Positions 8,219 to 16,526 of a DNA stretch of 64,000 nucleotides are shown piece after piece. A program made the position numbers and the translations under genes. The DNA comes from Mycobacterium vicinigordonae (lineage in GTDB: Bacteria > Actinomycetota > Actinomycetes > Mycobacteriales > Mycobacteriaceae), in contig NZ_CP059165.1 of NCBI RefSeq assembly GCF_013466425.1, forward strand, positions 124,001 to 188,000, written 5' to 3'. A model generated the notes under the pieces. That model saw only the letters and a list, made by a program, of their open reading frames with translations. It made no database searches and was not told the DNA's origin. Numbering within the stretch: position 1 is the stretch's first letter; the number at the start of each line of letters is the position of its first letter.

Positions 8219-9643
8219 ATGCCGGACTTTGACGTCGTCGTGATCGGTTCTGGGGCAGCCGGGTTGTGTGCTGCGTTGGAGGCCAATCGTGCCGGTGCTC
8301 GTGTGCTAGTCGCTGAATCCGAGGCAGTGATCGGCGGTTCTAGTCGCCTATCGGGCGGGATCATCATGGCCGCAGGAACGCGGCTTCAGCAAGCACACGG
8401 TATCGAGGATAGCGTCGAGGACCTCTTCTACGAGTACATGACCTTCAACCAATGGAAGCTCGAGCCCGCCGTAGTGCACCGGTTGGTGGACAACGCCCGC
8501 TCAGCTGTGGAGTGGTTGGAAGATATGGGGGTCGAGTTCGTACCGGAACTGTATCCGGCGGGCAAAGAACGAGTGCGGCGGTCACATATGCCGGCTGGGG
8601 CGGGTCAGGCGGTGGTCAATGTTCTTCATGCGCAATGCAAACGGGCAGGTGTTGAATTTGCGATGGGGCGCCGCATTGACCGTCTGGTGGTCAGCGACGG
8701 ACGCGTGAGGGGTGTGGCCGCCGGCGACGACGAGCTGAGCGCGAACAGCGTGGTCATCGCGACCGGAGGATTTGCCGCCTCGAAGGAGATGCTCCAAGAG
8801 TATTGGCCAGAGGGGCTGCAAGGCGGCGACTGGACCTGGTATATCGGCGAGGACGGGCATGGTTCTCGCGGGGACGCATTTGCTCTTGGCGCGCAGGTCG
8901 ATGCGCAGATCGCGGGCCGCGGACGCGGAGTGATGCTACTGGAGCCCAACTTTGGGCATAACATCAACATTTACAACCCCGGCTGGCTCATCATGGTTAA
9001 CGGCGAAGGGCGCCGATTCTTCGACGAAACCTATCCCTACTCCACCACACAACCAGCCGCCTTTGGCGAGCCAAAGCCGATTTACGCCATCTGGGACCAT
9101 GGTGCCAAGTGTGCATCGAATGAGGTCCCCGACCTCAAAGATCTCTACATGCCGACCGAAGTCGCGACTTCCCATTGGCAGGAGCCGATTCTCGACGAGA
9201 TGGCGGCGCGTGGTGTAGTCGTTCAAGCCGAGAGCATTGAGAAACTTGCCGCCGAGATTGGCATTTCACCGGAGAATCTCGCCGGCACCGTCGCTACCTA
9301 TAATCGCGACGTAAGAAACGGCAAGGATAGCGCCTACTTCAAGCGTCCTGATTTGATGCGGTCCATCGATACGCCGCCGTACTACGCTACCGAGCTGCGC
9401 TTCTGCACGATCGGCCTGACCACGACCGGGCTGCGAATCAACGCCGATGCCGAGGTGATCGATGGGCGCTCCCAGGTCATTCCGGGCCTTTACGCAGCCG
9501 GTGAGTGCACCGGCGGGATCATCGGCGATGTCTACATGGGCACCGGCAACTCGTATGCAAATGCTGTTGTATTCGGCCGTGTTGCAGGGCAATCGGCCGC
9601 TGCGTCCGCACTCAGTCGAGCCGACCACGATGGTTCGGTCTGA
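8219..9643 (+). CDS. FAD-dependent dehydrogenase (fumarate reductase/KSTD-like)
   Basis: A 474-residue flavoprotein: GSGAAG near residue 10, GGSSRLSGGIIMAAG in the flavin domain, and a C-terminal FAD-closing segment LYAAGECTGGIIGDVYMGTG. The family oxidises or reduces C-C bonds next to a carbonyl (fumarate reductase, ketosteroid dehydrogenases). The KSTD PFYA block is here PPYYATELRFCTIGLTTTGL, so this is a different subtype from the protein at 2315. ATG at 8219 was chosen over an upstream GTG at 8162 because GGAAGGGA precedes it at proper spacing and the FAD motif then starts as usual. It is followed 102 bp later by a FadE gene on the same strand. Confidence 0.88.
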   Translation: MPDFDVVVIGSGAAGLCAALEANRAGARVLVAESEAVIGGSSRLSGGIIMAAGTRLQQAHGIEDSVEDLFYEYMTFNQWKLEPAVVHRLVDNARSAVEWLEDMGVEFVPELYPAGKERVRRSHMPAGAGQAVVNVLHAQCKRAGVEFAMGRRIDRLVVSDGRVRGVAAGDDELSANSVVIATGGFAASKEMLQEYWPEGLQGGDWTWYIGEDGHGSRGDAFALGAQVDAQIAGRGRGVMLLEPNFGHNINIYNPGWLIMVNGEGRRFFDETYPYSTTQPAAFGEPKPIYAIWDHGAKCASNEVPDLKDLYMPTEVATSHWQEPILDEMAARGVVVQAESIEKLAAEIGISPENLAGTVATYNRDVRNGKDSAYFKRPDLMRSIDTPPYYATELRFCTIGLTTTGLRINADAEVIDGRSQVIPGLYAAGECTGGIIGDVYMGTGNSYANAVVFGRVAGQSAAASALSRADHDGSV

Positions 9644-9745
9644 TATATGTGATGATGGTCGGGCCAGATTATTGGTGCGGTGCATCTCAATTAACTGGTA
9701 GCGCGGCGGTAGGGCCAAACATCGTAGGTCCATCAGGAGGAACGA

Positions 9746-10900
9746 TTGCCACCTGCAGAACCGTGGGCGGGCTACCTCGCCCGAACCGTATACACACCAC
9801 AGCAGGAGTGCTTCCGCCACAAAGTGCGCGAGTTCTTGTGTGGCGAAGTTGTATTGGAGTATCCGCAATGGCTGATCGACGGTAAGCCGTCGCGTCGATT
9901 CTGGGAGAGGGCAGCCCGCCTCGGTATGCTCGGTGTCGGCGTACCTGAGGAATACGGCGGCCTCGCCGGTTCAGATTATCGTCACAGCGCCGTCGTGACC
10001 GAGGAGATCCAGTCGCTGGGAATGGCGATCGGGGGCTTGCGAGTTCAGACGGACATCTGCGTGCCCTATCTGCTGAACCACGGCTCGGAGGACCAGCGGT
10101 GTTATTGGCTACCGCGACTGACCGCAGGGACGGCGGTCGCTGCGTTGGGCTTGTCCGAACCTGGCGCAGGCTCCGACCTGAAGGCGATGTCTACCCGCGC
10201 GCGCCGCGAGGGCGATTGCTACGTTGTCAATGGAGCGAAGACCTTCATATCTAATGGGGCCGTAGCGGACCTGCTCATACTGGCGGTGAAGACTGATCCA
10301 AGCGCTGGTCGCCGAGGAATCAGCTTGCTGCTCGTCGACACTACAACCACCGGTTTCCAGCACGGGCGCAAGCTGGAGAAGCTTGGTCTTCAGGCTCAGG
10401 ATCTCGCGGAGATCTCCTTCACTGAGATGGTGGTGCCGGCTTCGTGCCTGCTTGGGGAGGAGAACGCCGGATTTGGCTACCTGACGTCCAACCTGGCTCA
10501 AGAACGCCTATCAATCGCGGTGAATTCACAGGCCGCTGCGGCGGCGGCGGTGGCGTGGACCACGGATATGTTGCGAGGTGAAAGTGCTGGCCAGGATGCG
10601 AAGTTCACCCTTGCTCAATGTGCCGCGGAGGTTGCTGCAGGTCAGTCAATGGTCGATCAGGCGCTGTCGTTGCACGTGGCGGATCGTCTAACGGGCGCGG
10701 ACGCCGCGGCAGCGAAGTTGTACTGCACCGAGTTGCAGGGCCGCACGTTAGACCGCTGCCTGCGCCTATGGAACCCGGCCCATGTGATGTCCCCGGATTC
10801 TCGGATCGGAAACGCGTATCTCGACGGGCGGGTAAGTCGAATCTACGGTGGCTCTAGCGAGATAATGAAGGTCATCATTGCCCAGAGCCTGGGTCTATGA
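9746..10900 (+). CDS. Acyl-CoA dehydrogenase (FadE)
   Basis: A 384-residue acyl-CoA dehydrogenase with the three expected domains: N-terminal helices (LGMLGVGVPEEYGG), the middle beta domain with GLSEPGAGSDLKAM and VNGAKTFISNG, and a C-terminal helical domain ending in RIYGGSSEIMKVIIA. It performs the FAD-dependent alpha,beta-desaturation of an acyl-CoA, with electrons passing to ETF. The TTG start has AGGAGG five bases upstream. It probably shares a transcript with the flavoprotein before it. The C-terminal block near residue 345 is less conserved than in other FadEs (LRLWNPAHVMSPDSRI instead of a Gly-rich HGG-type motif). Confidence 0.9.
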   Translation: MPPAEPWAGYLARTVYTPQQECFRHKVREFLCGEVVLEYPQWLIDGKPSRRFWERAARLGMLGVGVPEEYGGLAGSDYRHSAVVTEEIQSLGMAIGGLRVQTDICVPYLLNHGSEDQRCYWLPRLTAGTAVAALGLSEPGAGSDLKAMSTRARREGDCYVVNGAKTFISNGAVADLLILAVKTDPSAGRRGISLLLVDTTTTGFQHGRKLEKLGLQAQDLAEISFTEMVVPASCLLGEENAGFGYLTSNLAQERLSIAVNSQAAAAAAVAWTTDMLRGESAGQDAKFTLAQCAAEVAAGQSMVDQALSLHVADRLTGADAAAAKLYCTELQGRTLDRCLRLWNPAHVMSPDSRIGNAYLDGRVSRIYGGSSEIMKVIIAQSLGL

Positions 10901-10921
10901 GCGTTCTATTGGGCTGTCTTG

Positions 10922-10939
10922 CTGGTGATCGAGCACCAG
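10922..10939. terminator. Possible terminator hairpin between convergent genes
   Basis: CTGGTG-ATCGAG-CACCAG forms a perfect six-base stem 22 bp after the FadE stop, in the gap before the convergent AraC gene. There is no T-run, as is common for mycobacterial terminators. Confidence 0.35.
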
Positions 10940-11047
10940 ACATATTGTCTCCCTTGGTGAGAACGACGGCCACGATAGGCATGATGACCATGGACTCGTA
11001 ACGGTCTACGCCGCAAGCGGTCACCGCGGAAGGCGCTGGCGAGGCAT

Positions 11048-12064
11048 TCAGCCGCCGGTACGAAGTGTCTCTGCAGGAGTTCGACCAAACTTGGCGCGGT
11101 ATTCAGAGACGAACCGGCCGTAGTGATTAAACCCCCAGTGGTGCGCGATTGCGGTCGCGGTCGTGCTGTCAGGATCACTTCGTTTCAACATGTCGTGTGC
11201 GCACGCTAGTCGGACATCGCGGAGATACCTCATCGGAGAGATTCCAAGGTGCGATCGAAATCCATCTTCAAGCGAGCGAACGCTTACGTTGGCGCGACGA
11301 GCTAGGTCTGTGACCGACGCGACGCTCATCGGGTCCGAATCGATTACCTGCACAGCGCTACGCACTGAACGAGGCCCGGTGAATCCGGTTGGGCGGGAAA
11401 GCTCTTCGGAATAGCTATGAGGGTGATCAAGTAGCAGTCCCGCCATCAGCAGGCGAACGAAGTACCCCGACATTTTCGGCTGATCGGCGATCACCGATGG
11501 CCCGGACAGTTCTTGGCCTAGAACCGTCAGCGCACGGTCGAATGGTCTCACGTCGCGCGGTCGATCGGGCATGTCATAGAAGCGGATTGGCGAAGCCACG
11601 GGGCGCCCCAGTAGTGCGGAAAGTTCATCCTCGAGCGCCAGGGGATCGAGCGATATGGTCATCACTTCGTTGCTCGGAGCTAAGTAGTTGATACGCGGCG
11701 ATGTGCCGGGCGCCATGATCGTTCGGTCGCGATGCGGGATCGCACGACTGGTGCCGCAGGTTGTGTAGTGGGCCCGACCCGCCAAGGTAGTGGCGACAAC
11801 GTAGTAGGGGAACGGCTGCGTCACGACAGTGGAGTGGGTCATCTTCAAACCGACGAGCTTAACCTTCGAGAGATCGACATACCGCAGTTGCATGCGCAGA
11901 TCCGTAGACGGCGCAGAGACATTCAAGTCGTGGTAGACCTCTCGCAACAGCACGGTGGCCTCGTCAGCGTTCGACGCCGCGCGAGTGACCGTCAGTTCGG
12001 GTTGTGTCACAGGATCCGACAGAGTCCAAGGACGAGTCAGCTCACCGTTGAGCTTTTCAAGCAT
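11048..12064 (-). CDS. AraC family transcriptional regulator
   Basis: A 338-residue regulator with an N-terminal cupin-like sensing domain (about residues 1-220) and a C-terminal double helix-turn-helix. The latter has DLARRANVSVRSLEDGFRSH in the first and TATAIAHHWGFNHYGRFVSE in the second, then FGRTPAETLR. AraC proteins of this type usually activate catabolic genes in response to a substrate. I used ATG at 12064, which has AGGAGG eight bases before it, rather than the longer frame to 12136. It lies just downstream of the fadD-fadE-ech operon and near the divergent ADH/BVMO operon, so it is the likeliest local activator (inference). Confidence 0.9.
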   Translation of the reverse strand: MLEKLNGELTRPWTLSDPVTQPELTVTRAASNADEATVLLREVYHDLNVSAPSTDLRMQLRYVDLSKVKLVGLKMTHSTVVTQPFPYYVVATTLAGRAHYTTCGTSRAIPHRDRTIMAPGTSPRINYLAPSNEVMTISLDPLALEDELSALLGRPVASPIRFYDMPDRPRDVRPFDRALTVLGQELSGPSVIADQPKMSGYFVRLLMAGLLLDHPHSYSEELSRPTGFTGPRSVRSAVQVIDSDPMSVASVTDLARRANVSVRSLEDGFRSHLGISPMRYLRDVRLACAHDMLKRSDPDSTTATAIAHHWGFNHYGRFVSEYRAKFGRTPAETLRTGG

Positions 12065-12081
12065 GCTTCGCTGCCTCCTAT

Positions 12082-12101
12082 TGGGCGCCGCGTCGCGCCC
12101 A
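12082..12101. promoter_or_regulatory. 20-bp inverted repeat just upstream of the AraC gene
   Basis: TGGGCGC-CGCGTC-GCGCCCA has two perfect seven-base arms and ends 18 bp before the AraC ATG, abutting its ribosome site. It could be an autoregulatory operator or, in the mRNA, a stem that controls access to the AGGAGG. Confidence 0.45.
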
Positions 12102-12361
12102 GCATGCACCCCGGGGGGACAACAACCCGCTTGCATTATATGTGCTCGCTATACGTGCACGGTATCTCTTCCGCTCAAACTCTACGCCTCAATCGAGTGG
12201 TGATGAACCTTTGCAAGTCAGCCTCACGGTCGAACTTTCCATCCCGAAATCCAGACCAAGCCGGGCAACGCGGACCCGCACCGCAGTATTGCGTTTTCGT
12301 TCCGTATCGTTCGAGTATCACGAGATGCGCGATCAACTCACCAACCCGGACGAGGCAGGGT

Positions 12362-13144
12362 CTAACGCAGAGTGCGCGGTACTCGGATCGGCGTCCTCTT
12401 TTCTGCAAAGGCGGCGGTGGACTCCTTGAAATCCGGTTGTTCTTGCAACCATGCTTGCGTTGTGGCCTCGTAATGCAGTTGGTCGGAGAAGCTGCACTCA
12501 AGTGCCCGTTGAATCGCGCGTTTCGCCGCGGAAACACTCGACGATTGACCTGCGATGACACGGGCCATCACGGTCGCTCTGTCGAGAGTGGTGCCGTCCT
12601 CACATAGTTCGTTAACCAAACCCCACTGCAAAGCCTCCGCGGCACGCAGGTCACGAGCGAGCAGTGAAAGTTCGTTCGCGCGACCAAGTCCGACCGTACG
12701 CGGCAACAACCACGTGAGGCCGGCATCGGGGAGTAGCCCAATTTTTGTAAAGGAGAGTTGGAATCTCGCCGAAGCCGCTGCAACTCGTAGATCGCAGGCC
12801 AGGGCGAGGGATACACCAGCACCAGCTGCCACACCGTTCACTGCGGCCACGATCGGCACATCGAGATTTCGCATCGTGGTAATCAGGGGGTTCCAGATAT
12901 CGCGAAGCACCACGCCAGCGTCGCCCACTTCGCCGGAAATATCTGCGCCAGCGCAGAACCCGCGTCCAGCGCCGGTTAGCACGATGGCGCGCACCTCGGG
13001 TTCGGCTTCCAGACCGCGCAGAGCGTCATTGATGCGAGAACCCGTCTCCGGTGCGACCGCATTAAGTCGCTGCGGCCGATTGATGGTGATGATACCGACA
13101 GGGCCATCGCGGCTTATCAGAATATCCGTCATTGTGGTTGTCAT
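12362..13144 (-). CDS. Enoyl-CoA hydratase/isomerase family protein (PaaG-like)
   Basis: A 260-residue crotonase-fold protein. The oxyanion-hole segments are CAGADI (about residue 66) and GVAAGAGVSLALA (about 106). The position of the first catalytic Glu of enoyl-CoA hydratase 1 is occupied in FQLSFTKIGLLPDAGLTWLL, which instead matches PaaG-type isomerases that use the Asp of PDAG/PDSG. It may thus be an isomerase rather than a hydratase. It is third in the minus-strand row fadD-fadE-ech, 106 bp after the FadE gene. ATG at 13144 and 13132 are both possible starts, and neither has a clear ribosome site. Confidence 0.88.
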   Translation of the reverse strand: MTTTMTDILISRDGPVGIITINRPQRLNAVAPETGSRINDALRGLEAEPEVRAIVLTGAGRGFCAGADISGEVGDAGVVLRDIWNPLITTMRNLDVPIVAAVNGVAAGAGVSLALACDLRVAAASARFQLSFTKIGLLPDAGLTWLLPRTVGLGRANELSLLARDLRAAEALQWGLVNELCEDGTTLDRATVMARVIAGQSSSVSAAKRAIQRALECSFSDQLHYEATTQAWLQEQPDFKESTAAFAEKRTPIRVPRTLR

Positions 13145-13250
13145 TGTTGGAATCTCGATTCGTTAACGGCAAGCCCGGTGACTCGCCGACGACCCTTGTT
13201 TGCACCTGATCGGTGCGCGTGTTGAGCGGCGACAGAAAATGCATTCTCAC

Positions 13251-14414
13251 TCACGTTTGCCGGAATTTCCTATTGGGGAACAACCCAGCTGCGACACCGT
13301 TTCGCAGCACTGCAGGTGCGCCGCCGGCTACGACATTGGTGACGCAGTCGCGATGGATCCGCTGGACGGAGAAGTCGGTCGTCGCGCCGTAGCCGCCGTG
13401 CAGTTCCATTGCCTTCAAGGTGATTTGTGGTCCAACCGTCGCGCCGAATAACTTGGCTTGAGTGACTTCGGCGAGCTGAGGAAAACGACCCTCGATAGCT
13501 GACGCGGCGGCCCTGTATGCAAGCAATCGCAACGCCTCGATCTGTACCCACATGTCGGCCAGTGCGTGATATACGGATTGAAAGTCGATGATGGGCTTGC
13601 CGAAGGCCTCGCGCTGTTGCACATAGCGTGCGGCTTCGTCGTACGCGGCTTGGCTGTAGCCTAGCCAGAAGCCGCAGTTATGCAGTCGTTCAAGGTTGAA
13701 CGCCGTCATCAGCCGTGCGAACTGACCGGGCCCGACGATGATGTTCTCCTTGGGCACCCGCACATCGGTCAGGATCATTTCGCCGTGGTGAATACCTCGA
13801 TCACCGACGAAGGTAGGGCCGCGCCGGACCTCGACCCCAGGCATCGAGTCCTCTACGACGACTGCGCCAATCCCCTTCGCGCCCGCGACATCCGCGAAAC
13901 GCACGAACGTCGCGTTGAGCTCGTTCACATTGGATCCGGTAAGGAAATTCTTGTGGCCGTTAAGAATTAAACTATCGTGATCGGCTGCGGCCGTCGTCTT
14001 AAGATGCGTCAGCGCGGACCCTGCATCGGGTTCGGTAAGCGCAATGTTGCATCCGCGGCGCCCGGCGACGATGTCGTGCAGGTATTTCTCTCGTACCGCC
14101 TCGTCGCCCAGGAGGAACATCGAGGGTCCGGGGCCGCTGGTGCAAAACACCGGCTCGGGCGGGAGCCAGGATTGTGCGTATCGGAATAGCGCCTCGACTA
14201 CGAGCAGGTACTCGACTGCACCACCGCCCTTTCCGCCGTACTTTTTGGGCATCGCCACACCCAATAGATCCGCGGCGCCTACTCGCTCGAAAATCTCGCG
14301 GTAAGGGGCTTGATCTAATTCGTCCCATTGGCGTACCTCATCGGCGAAGGACCGGCCCACCTTCTCGGCGCGCGCTTGTAGGTCTTGTTGACTGGCGGTG
14401 AGGGCGAAATCCAT
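13251..14414 (-). CDS. Acyl-CoA dehydrogenase (FadE)
   Basis: A 387-residue acyl-CoA dehydrogenase. It has MDFALTASQQDLQ at the N-terminus, GVAMPKKYGGKGG, ALTEPDAGSAL with NGHKNFLTGSNVNE in the middle domain, and KAMELHGGYGATTDFSVQRIHRD in the C-terminal domain. The usual Tyr-Gly-Gly-Thr-x-Glu-Ile loop is replaced by VTNVVAGGAPAVLRNGVA, so the catalytic base must lie elsewhere. ATG at 14414 was taken because GAGGAG lies upstream of it. The 45-bp gap to fadD contains a 17-bp inverted repeat. Confidence 0.9.
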   Translation of the reverse strand: MDFALTASQQDLQARAEKVGRSFADEVRQWDELDQAPYREIFERVGAADLLGVAMPKKYGGKGGGAVEYLLVVEALFRYAQSWLPPEPVFCTSGPGPSMFLLGDEAVREKYLHDIVAGRRGCNIALTEPDAGSALTHLKTTAAADHDSLILNGHKNFLTGSNVNELNATFVRFADVAGAKGIGAVVVEDSMPGVEVRRGPTFVGDRGIHHGEMILTDVRVPKENIIVGPGQFARLMTAFNLERLHNCGFWLGYSQAAYDEAARYVQQREAFGKPIIDFQSVYHALADMWVQIEALRLLAYRAAASAIEGRFPQLAEVTQAKLFGATVGPQITLKAMELHGGYGATTDFSVQRIHRDCVTNVVAGGAPAVLRNGVAAGLFPNRKFRQT

Positions 14415-14439
14415 TCGCAGGCTCCTCTTCCGGGACGAC

Positions 14440-14456
14440 ATTCAACGATGTTGAAT
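14440..14456. promoter_or_regulatory. 17-bp inverted repeat between fadD and fadE
   Basis: ATTCAAC-GAT-GTTGAAT has two perfect seven-base arms, starts 26 bp before the FadE ATG and lies just behind the fadD stop. Its AT-rich symmetry fits a repressor operator as well as a stem-loop between two cistrons. Confidence 0.45.
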
Positions 14457-14459
14457 CAG

Positions 14460-15986
14460 TTATGAATTCGACTTGTACTGGTGTGCCGGCCGCTGGCCCG
14501 ATTGGTTCGAGACGGCCTTCAAAGCGTGTTTCAGGACTTTGCCACTGGCATTGCGCGGCAGCGTGTCGACTACTTCCACGGCCTTCGGCCGTTTGTAGCG
14601 CGCGAGCCGACCGTCCAGCCAATTGTTGAGCGACTCTAGGTCAAGGGTCGAACCCGCGCGGGAACGCGGTACCACGACAGCAACCGGTACCTCGCCCCAT
14701 CGTTGGTCGGGCCGTCCGATCACCGCCACCTCGCCGATGTCCGGGTGTCCGGACAGCGCGCTCTCCACCTCCGCCGTGTAGATGTTCTCTCCACCCGAGA
14801 TGATCATGTCCTTCTTGCGATCGACCACATAGATAAAGCCCTCTGCATCGATGAAAGCTAGGTCGCCAGAATGGAACCAACCGCCGTCGAACGCCTCCGC
14901 GGTTGCGTCGGGCCGACCCCAGTAGCCCAGTAGCAGACCTGGACCGCGGTAAACGAGTTCACCGATCTCGCCCAAAGGAACGTCGTTCAATTCCTCGTCC
15001 ACCACGCGAACTGAGATCGTGTCAACCGGCCTACCAACTGAGCCGAGTTTGCGCCTGGCATCCCGACCACTCAAAAAGGACACGGGGGTCATCTCGGTCT
15101 GACCGAACACCGCCACCACGGATGCTGCCGGGAAAAGAGTGCTCAACTGCTCTAGTACGGTCGTGCTCATCGGTGCTCCGCCCCAGGCCAGTACCCGCAG
15201 AACGAGCTCGCGGGAGCCGACTCCGCTCTCAACAATCGCTTGCCACTGAGTGGGAACCATGAACACGCTCGACACACGCTCGCGCTCAAGGACGCCCAGC
15301 GTCTCAACCGCGTCGAAGGCACCGCTGGGCTGAATCACCATTGTTCCTCCGACGAGGAGGAACGCTGTCCCGATGGTGAACCCGCCGACGTGAAACATTG
15401 GCAGGCACAGCAGCGTTATAGGTGCGTCGTCTTCGAACAGTTGCCATCCTCGGATGAGCGCCAAGCCCTGAGCTTGCAGATTTAGATGCGAGAGTACAGC
15501 GCCTTTCGGCCGACCCGTTGTGCCGGAGGTGTAGATGATCACCGCCGGATCATCGGTCGAGTACTCGGGAGCGTCGAGGTTCGCGCTCATAGCTGGACAG
15601 ACGGGCTCCCGGTCAACCACTAGCTGCACTGAGGGGCTGTCGACACCGGAGAGCAGGCTTACCAGACCGCTCTCGGTGATAATCGCAGTTGGCGACGCGT
15701 CGCCAACGATGAACTCAACCTCGGCCGTGCTGAGTCGAAAGTTCACCGGAACAGCGATCGCACCAACCCGGTTGGCGGCCACTACGCCCTCAATGAACTC
15801 TGGTCGGTTCGCCAACAGGAGCACCACGCGATCACCAGCGACCACGCCTTGCTCGGCTAGCCAGCCACCCATACGCGAGCACCGGTCGTCGAGCTCCTTC
15901 CACGTAATCGATTGGCCACCAAAACGAACCGCGACCTCCGCGGGTTTTGCAGCGGCATGCCGACGAATCAAACTCGACCAGTCCAT
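14460..15986 (-). CDS. Acyl-CoA synthetase (FadD)
   Basis: A 508-residue ATP-dependent acyl-CoA ligase of the ANL superfamily. The P-loop-like IIYTSGTTGRPKGA, adenylate-binding VFGQTEM, hinge DLAFIDAEGFIYVVDRKKD, GGENIYTAEVE and the C-terminal catalytic Lys in PRNASGKVLK are all present. It would activate the free acid made by the upstream oxidation steps. The start is uncertain: ATG at 15986 gives the usual N-terminus (MDWSSLIRRHAAAKP), an ATG at 16040 adds 18 residues, and neither has a ribosome site. It is first of the fadD-fadE-ech row and diverges from the alcohol dehydrogenase. Confidence 0.9.
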   Translation of the reverse strand: MDWSSLIRRHAAAKPAEVAVRFGGQSITWKELDDRCSRMGGWLAEQGVVAGDRVVLLLANRPEFIEGVVAANRVGAIAVPVNFRLSTAEVEFIVGDASPTAIITESGLVSLLSGVDSPSVQLVVDREPVCPAMSANLDAPEYSTDDPAVIIYTSGTTGRPKGAVLSHLNLQAQGLALIRGWQLFEDDAPITLLCLPMFHVGGFTIGTAFLLVGGTMVIQPSGAFDAVETLGVLERERVSSVFMVPTQWQAIVESGVGSRELVLRVLAWGGAPMSTTVLEQLSTLFPAASVVAVFGQTEMTPVSFLSGRDARRKLGSVGRPVDTISVRVVDEELNDVPLGEIGELVYRGPGLLLGYWGRPDATAEAFDGGWFHSGDLAFIDAEGFIYVVDRKKDMIISGGENIYTAEVESALSGHPDIGEVAVIGRPDQRWGEVPVAVVVPRSRAGSTLDLESLNNWLDGRLARYKRPKAVEVVDTLPRNASGKVLKHALKAVSNQSGQRPAHQYKSNS

Positions 15987-16526
15987 TCGGCGAGAGGCAT
16001 GGGGTTGTCGACGTACGTCGACCGCCGAGGACGGCGTCATGAGGCGAACGGCGCGGGGCAGTGCACCTCGCTGATCACCGCGGCGCCCAAAGGCATAGCA
16101 GCAGTTAGGAATCCTGCGGGTGGGCGCGGCGGCGTGGCGATCTCGTCGAAATCGGATACCGCAAGCGTGTCGAGTTTCCGACGATTGAAATGCGGGTTGT
16201 GGCAAAGCGAACGACTGTGAACGTCCGGTCCAGTCGCCGGCAGGACAAACTCACCAACTGCTGCCGTTGGTTCCTTGGTCACGGCACTCCTCTGAACTAC
16301 GCCGGAATTGGCGGTCGTACCGAGGCTAAGGGCCACCGGGCTTCGCCGATAGCCAGATCTCGCGCCCTGCAGGTCGATTCTGGATACCAATTCCGACAGA
16401 TGGAACACCGCTATTTGGATCGTCTGGCGCGGATTTCGGCTGGGCGAGCGCAGTTTCAATTCCGTAGCGTGAGGACCTCACGTGTGCAGTGCCGATCGCT
16501 CGCACAGCGGCCAATGAAGGGTGCCC
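15987..16526. promoter_or_regulatory. Divergent control region fadD / alcohol dehydrogenase
   Basis: 540 bases without a credible gene between two divergent catabolic operons. A 15-bp palindrome at 16468-16482 is the clearest element. An open frame on the minus strand (16037-16459) has no recognisable domain and I do not call it. Confidence 0.5.
16468..16482. promoter_or_regulatory. 15-bp palindrome upstream of the ADH-BVMO operon
   Basis: CGTGAGG-A-CCTCACG is a perfect inverted repeat with one central base, 44 bp before the alcohol dehydrogenase ATG, which is where a repressor or activator operator would be expected. Confidence 0.5.

Noticed and set aside
11732-12607. 291-codon plus-strand frame across the AraC start and crotonase end
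   Set aside because: It spans two genes of the other strand and their promoter and shows no domain.
16037-16459. 140-codon minus-strand frame in the fadD/ADH divergent region
   Set aside because: It overlaps the possible fadD N-terminus, has no domain or ribosome site, and spans the control region.
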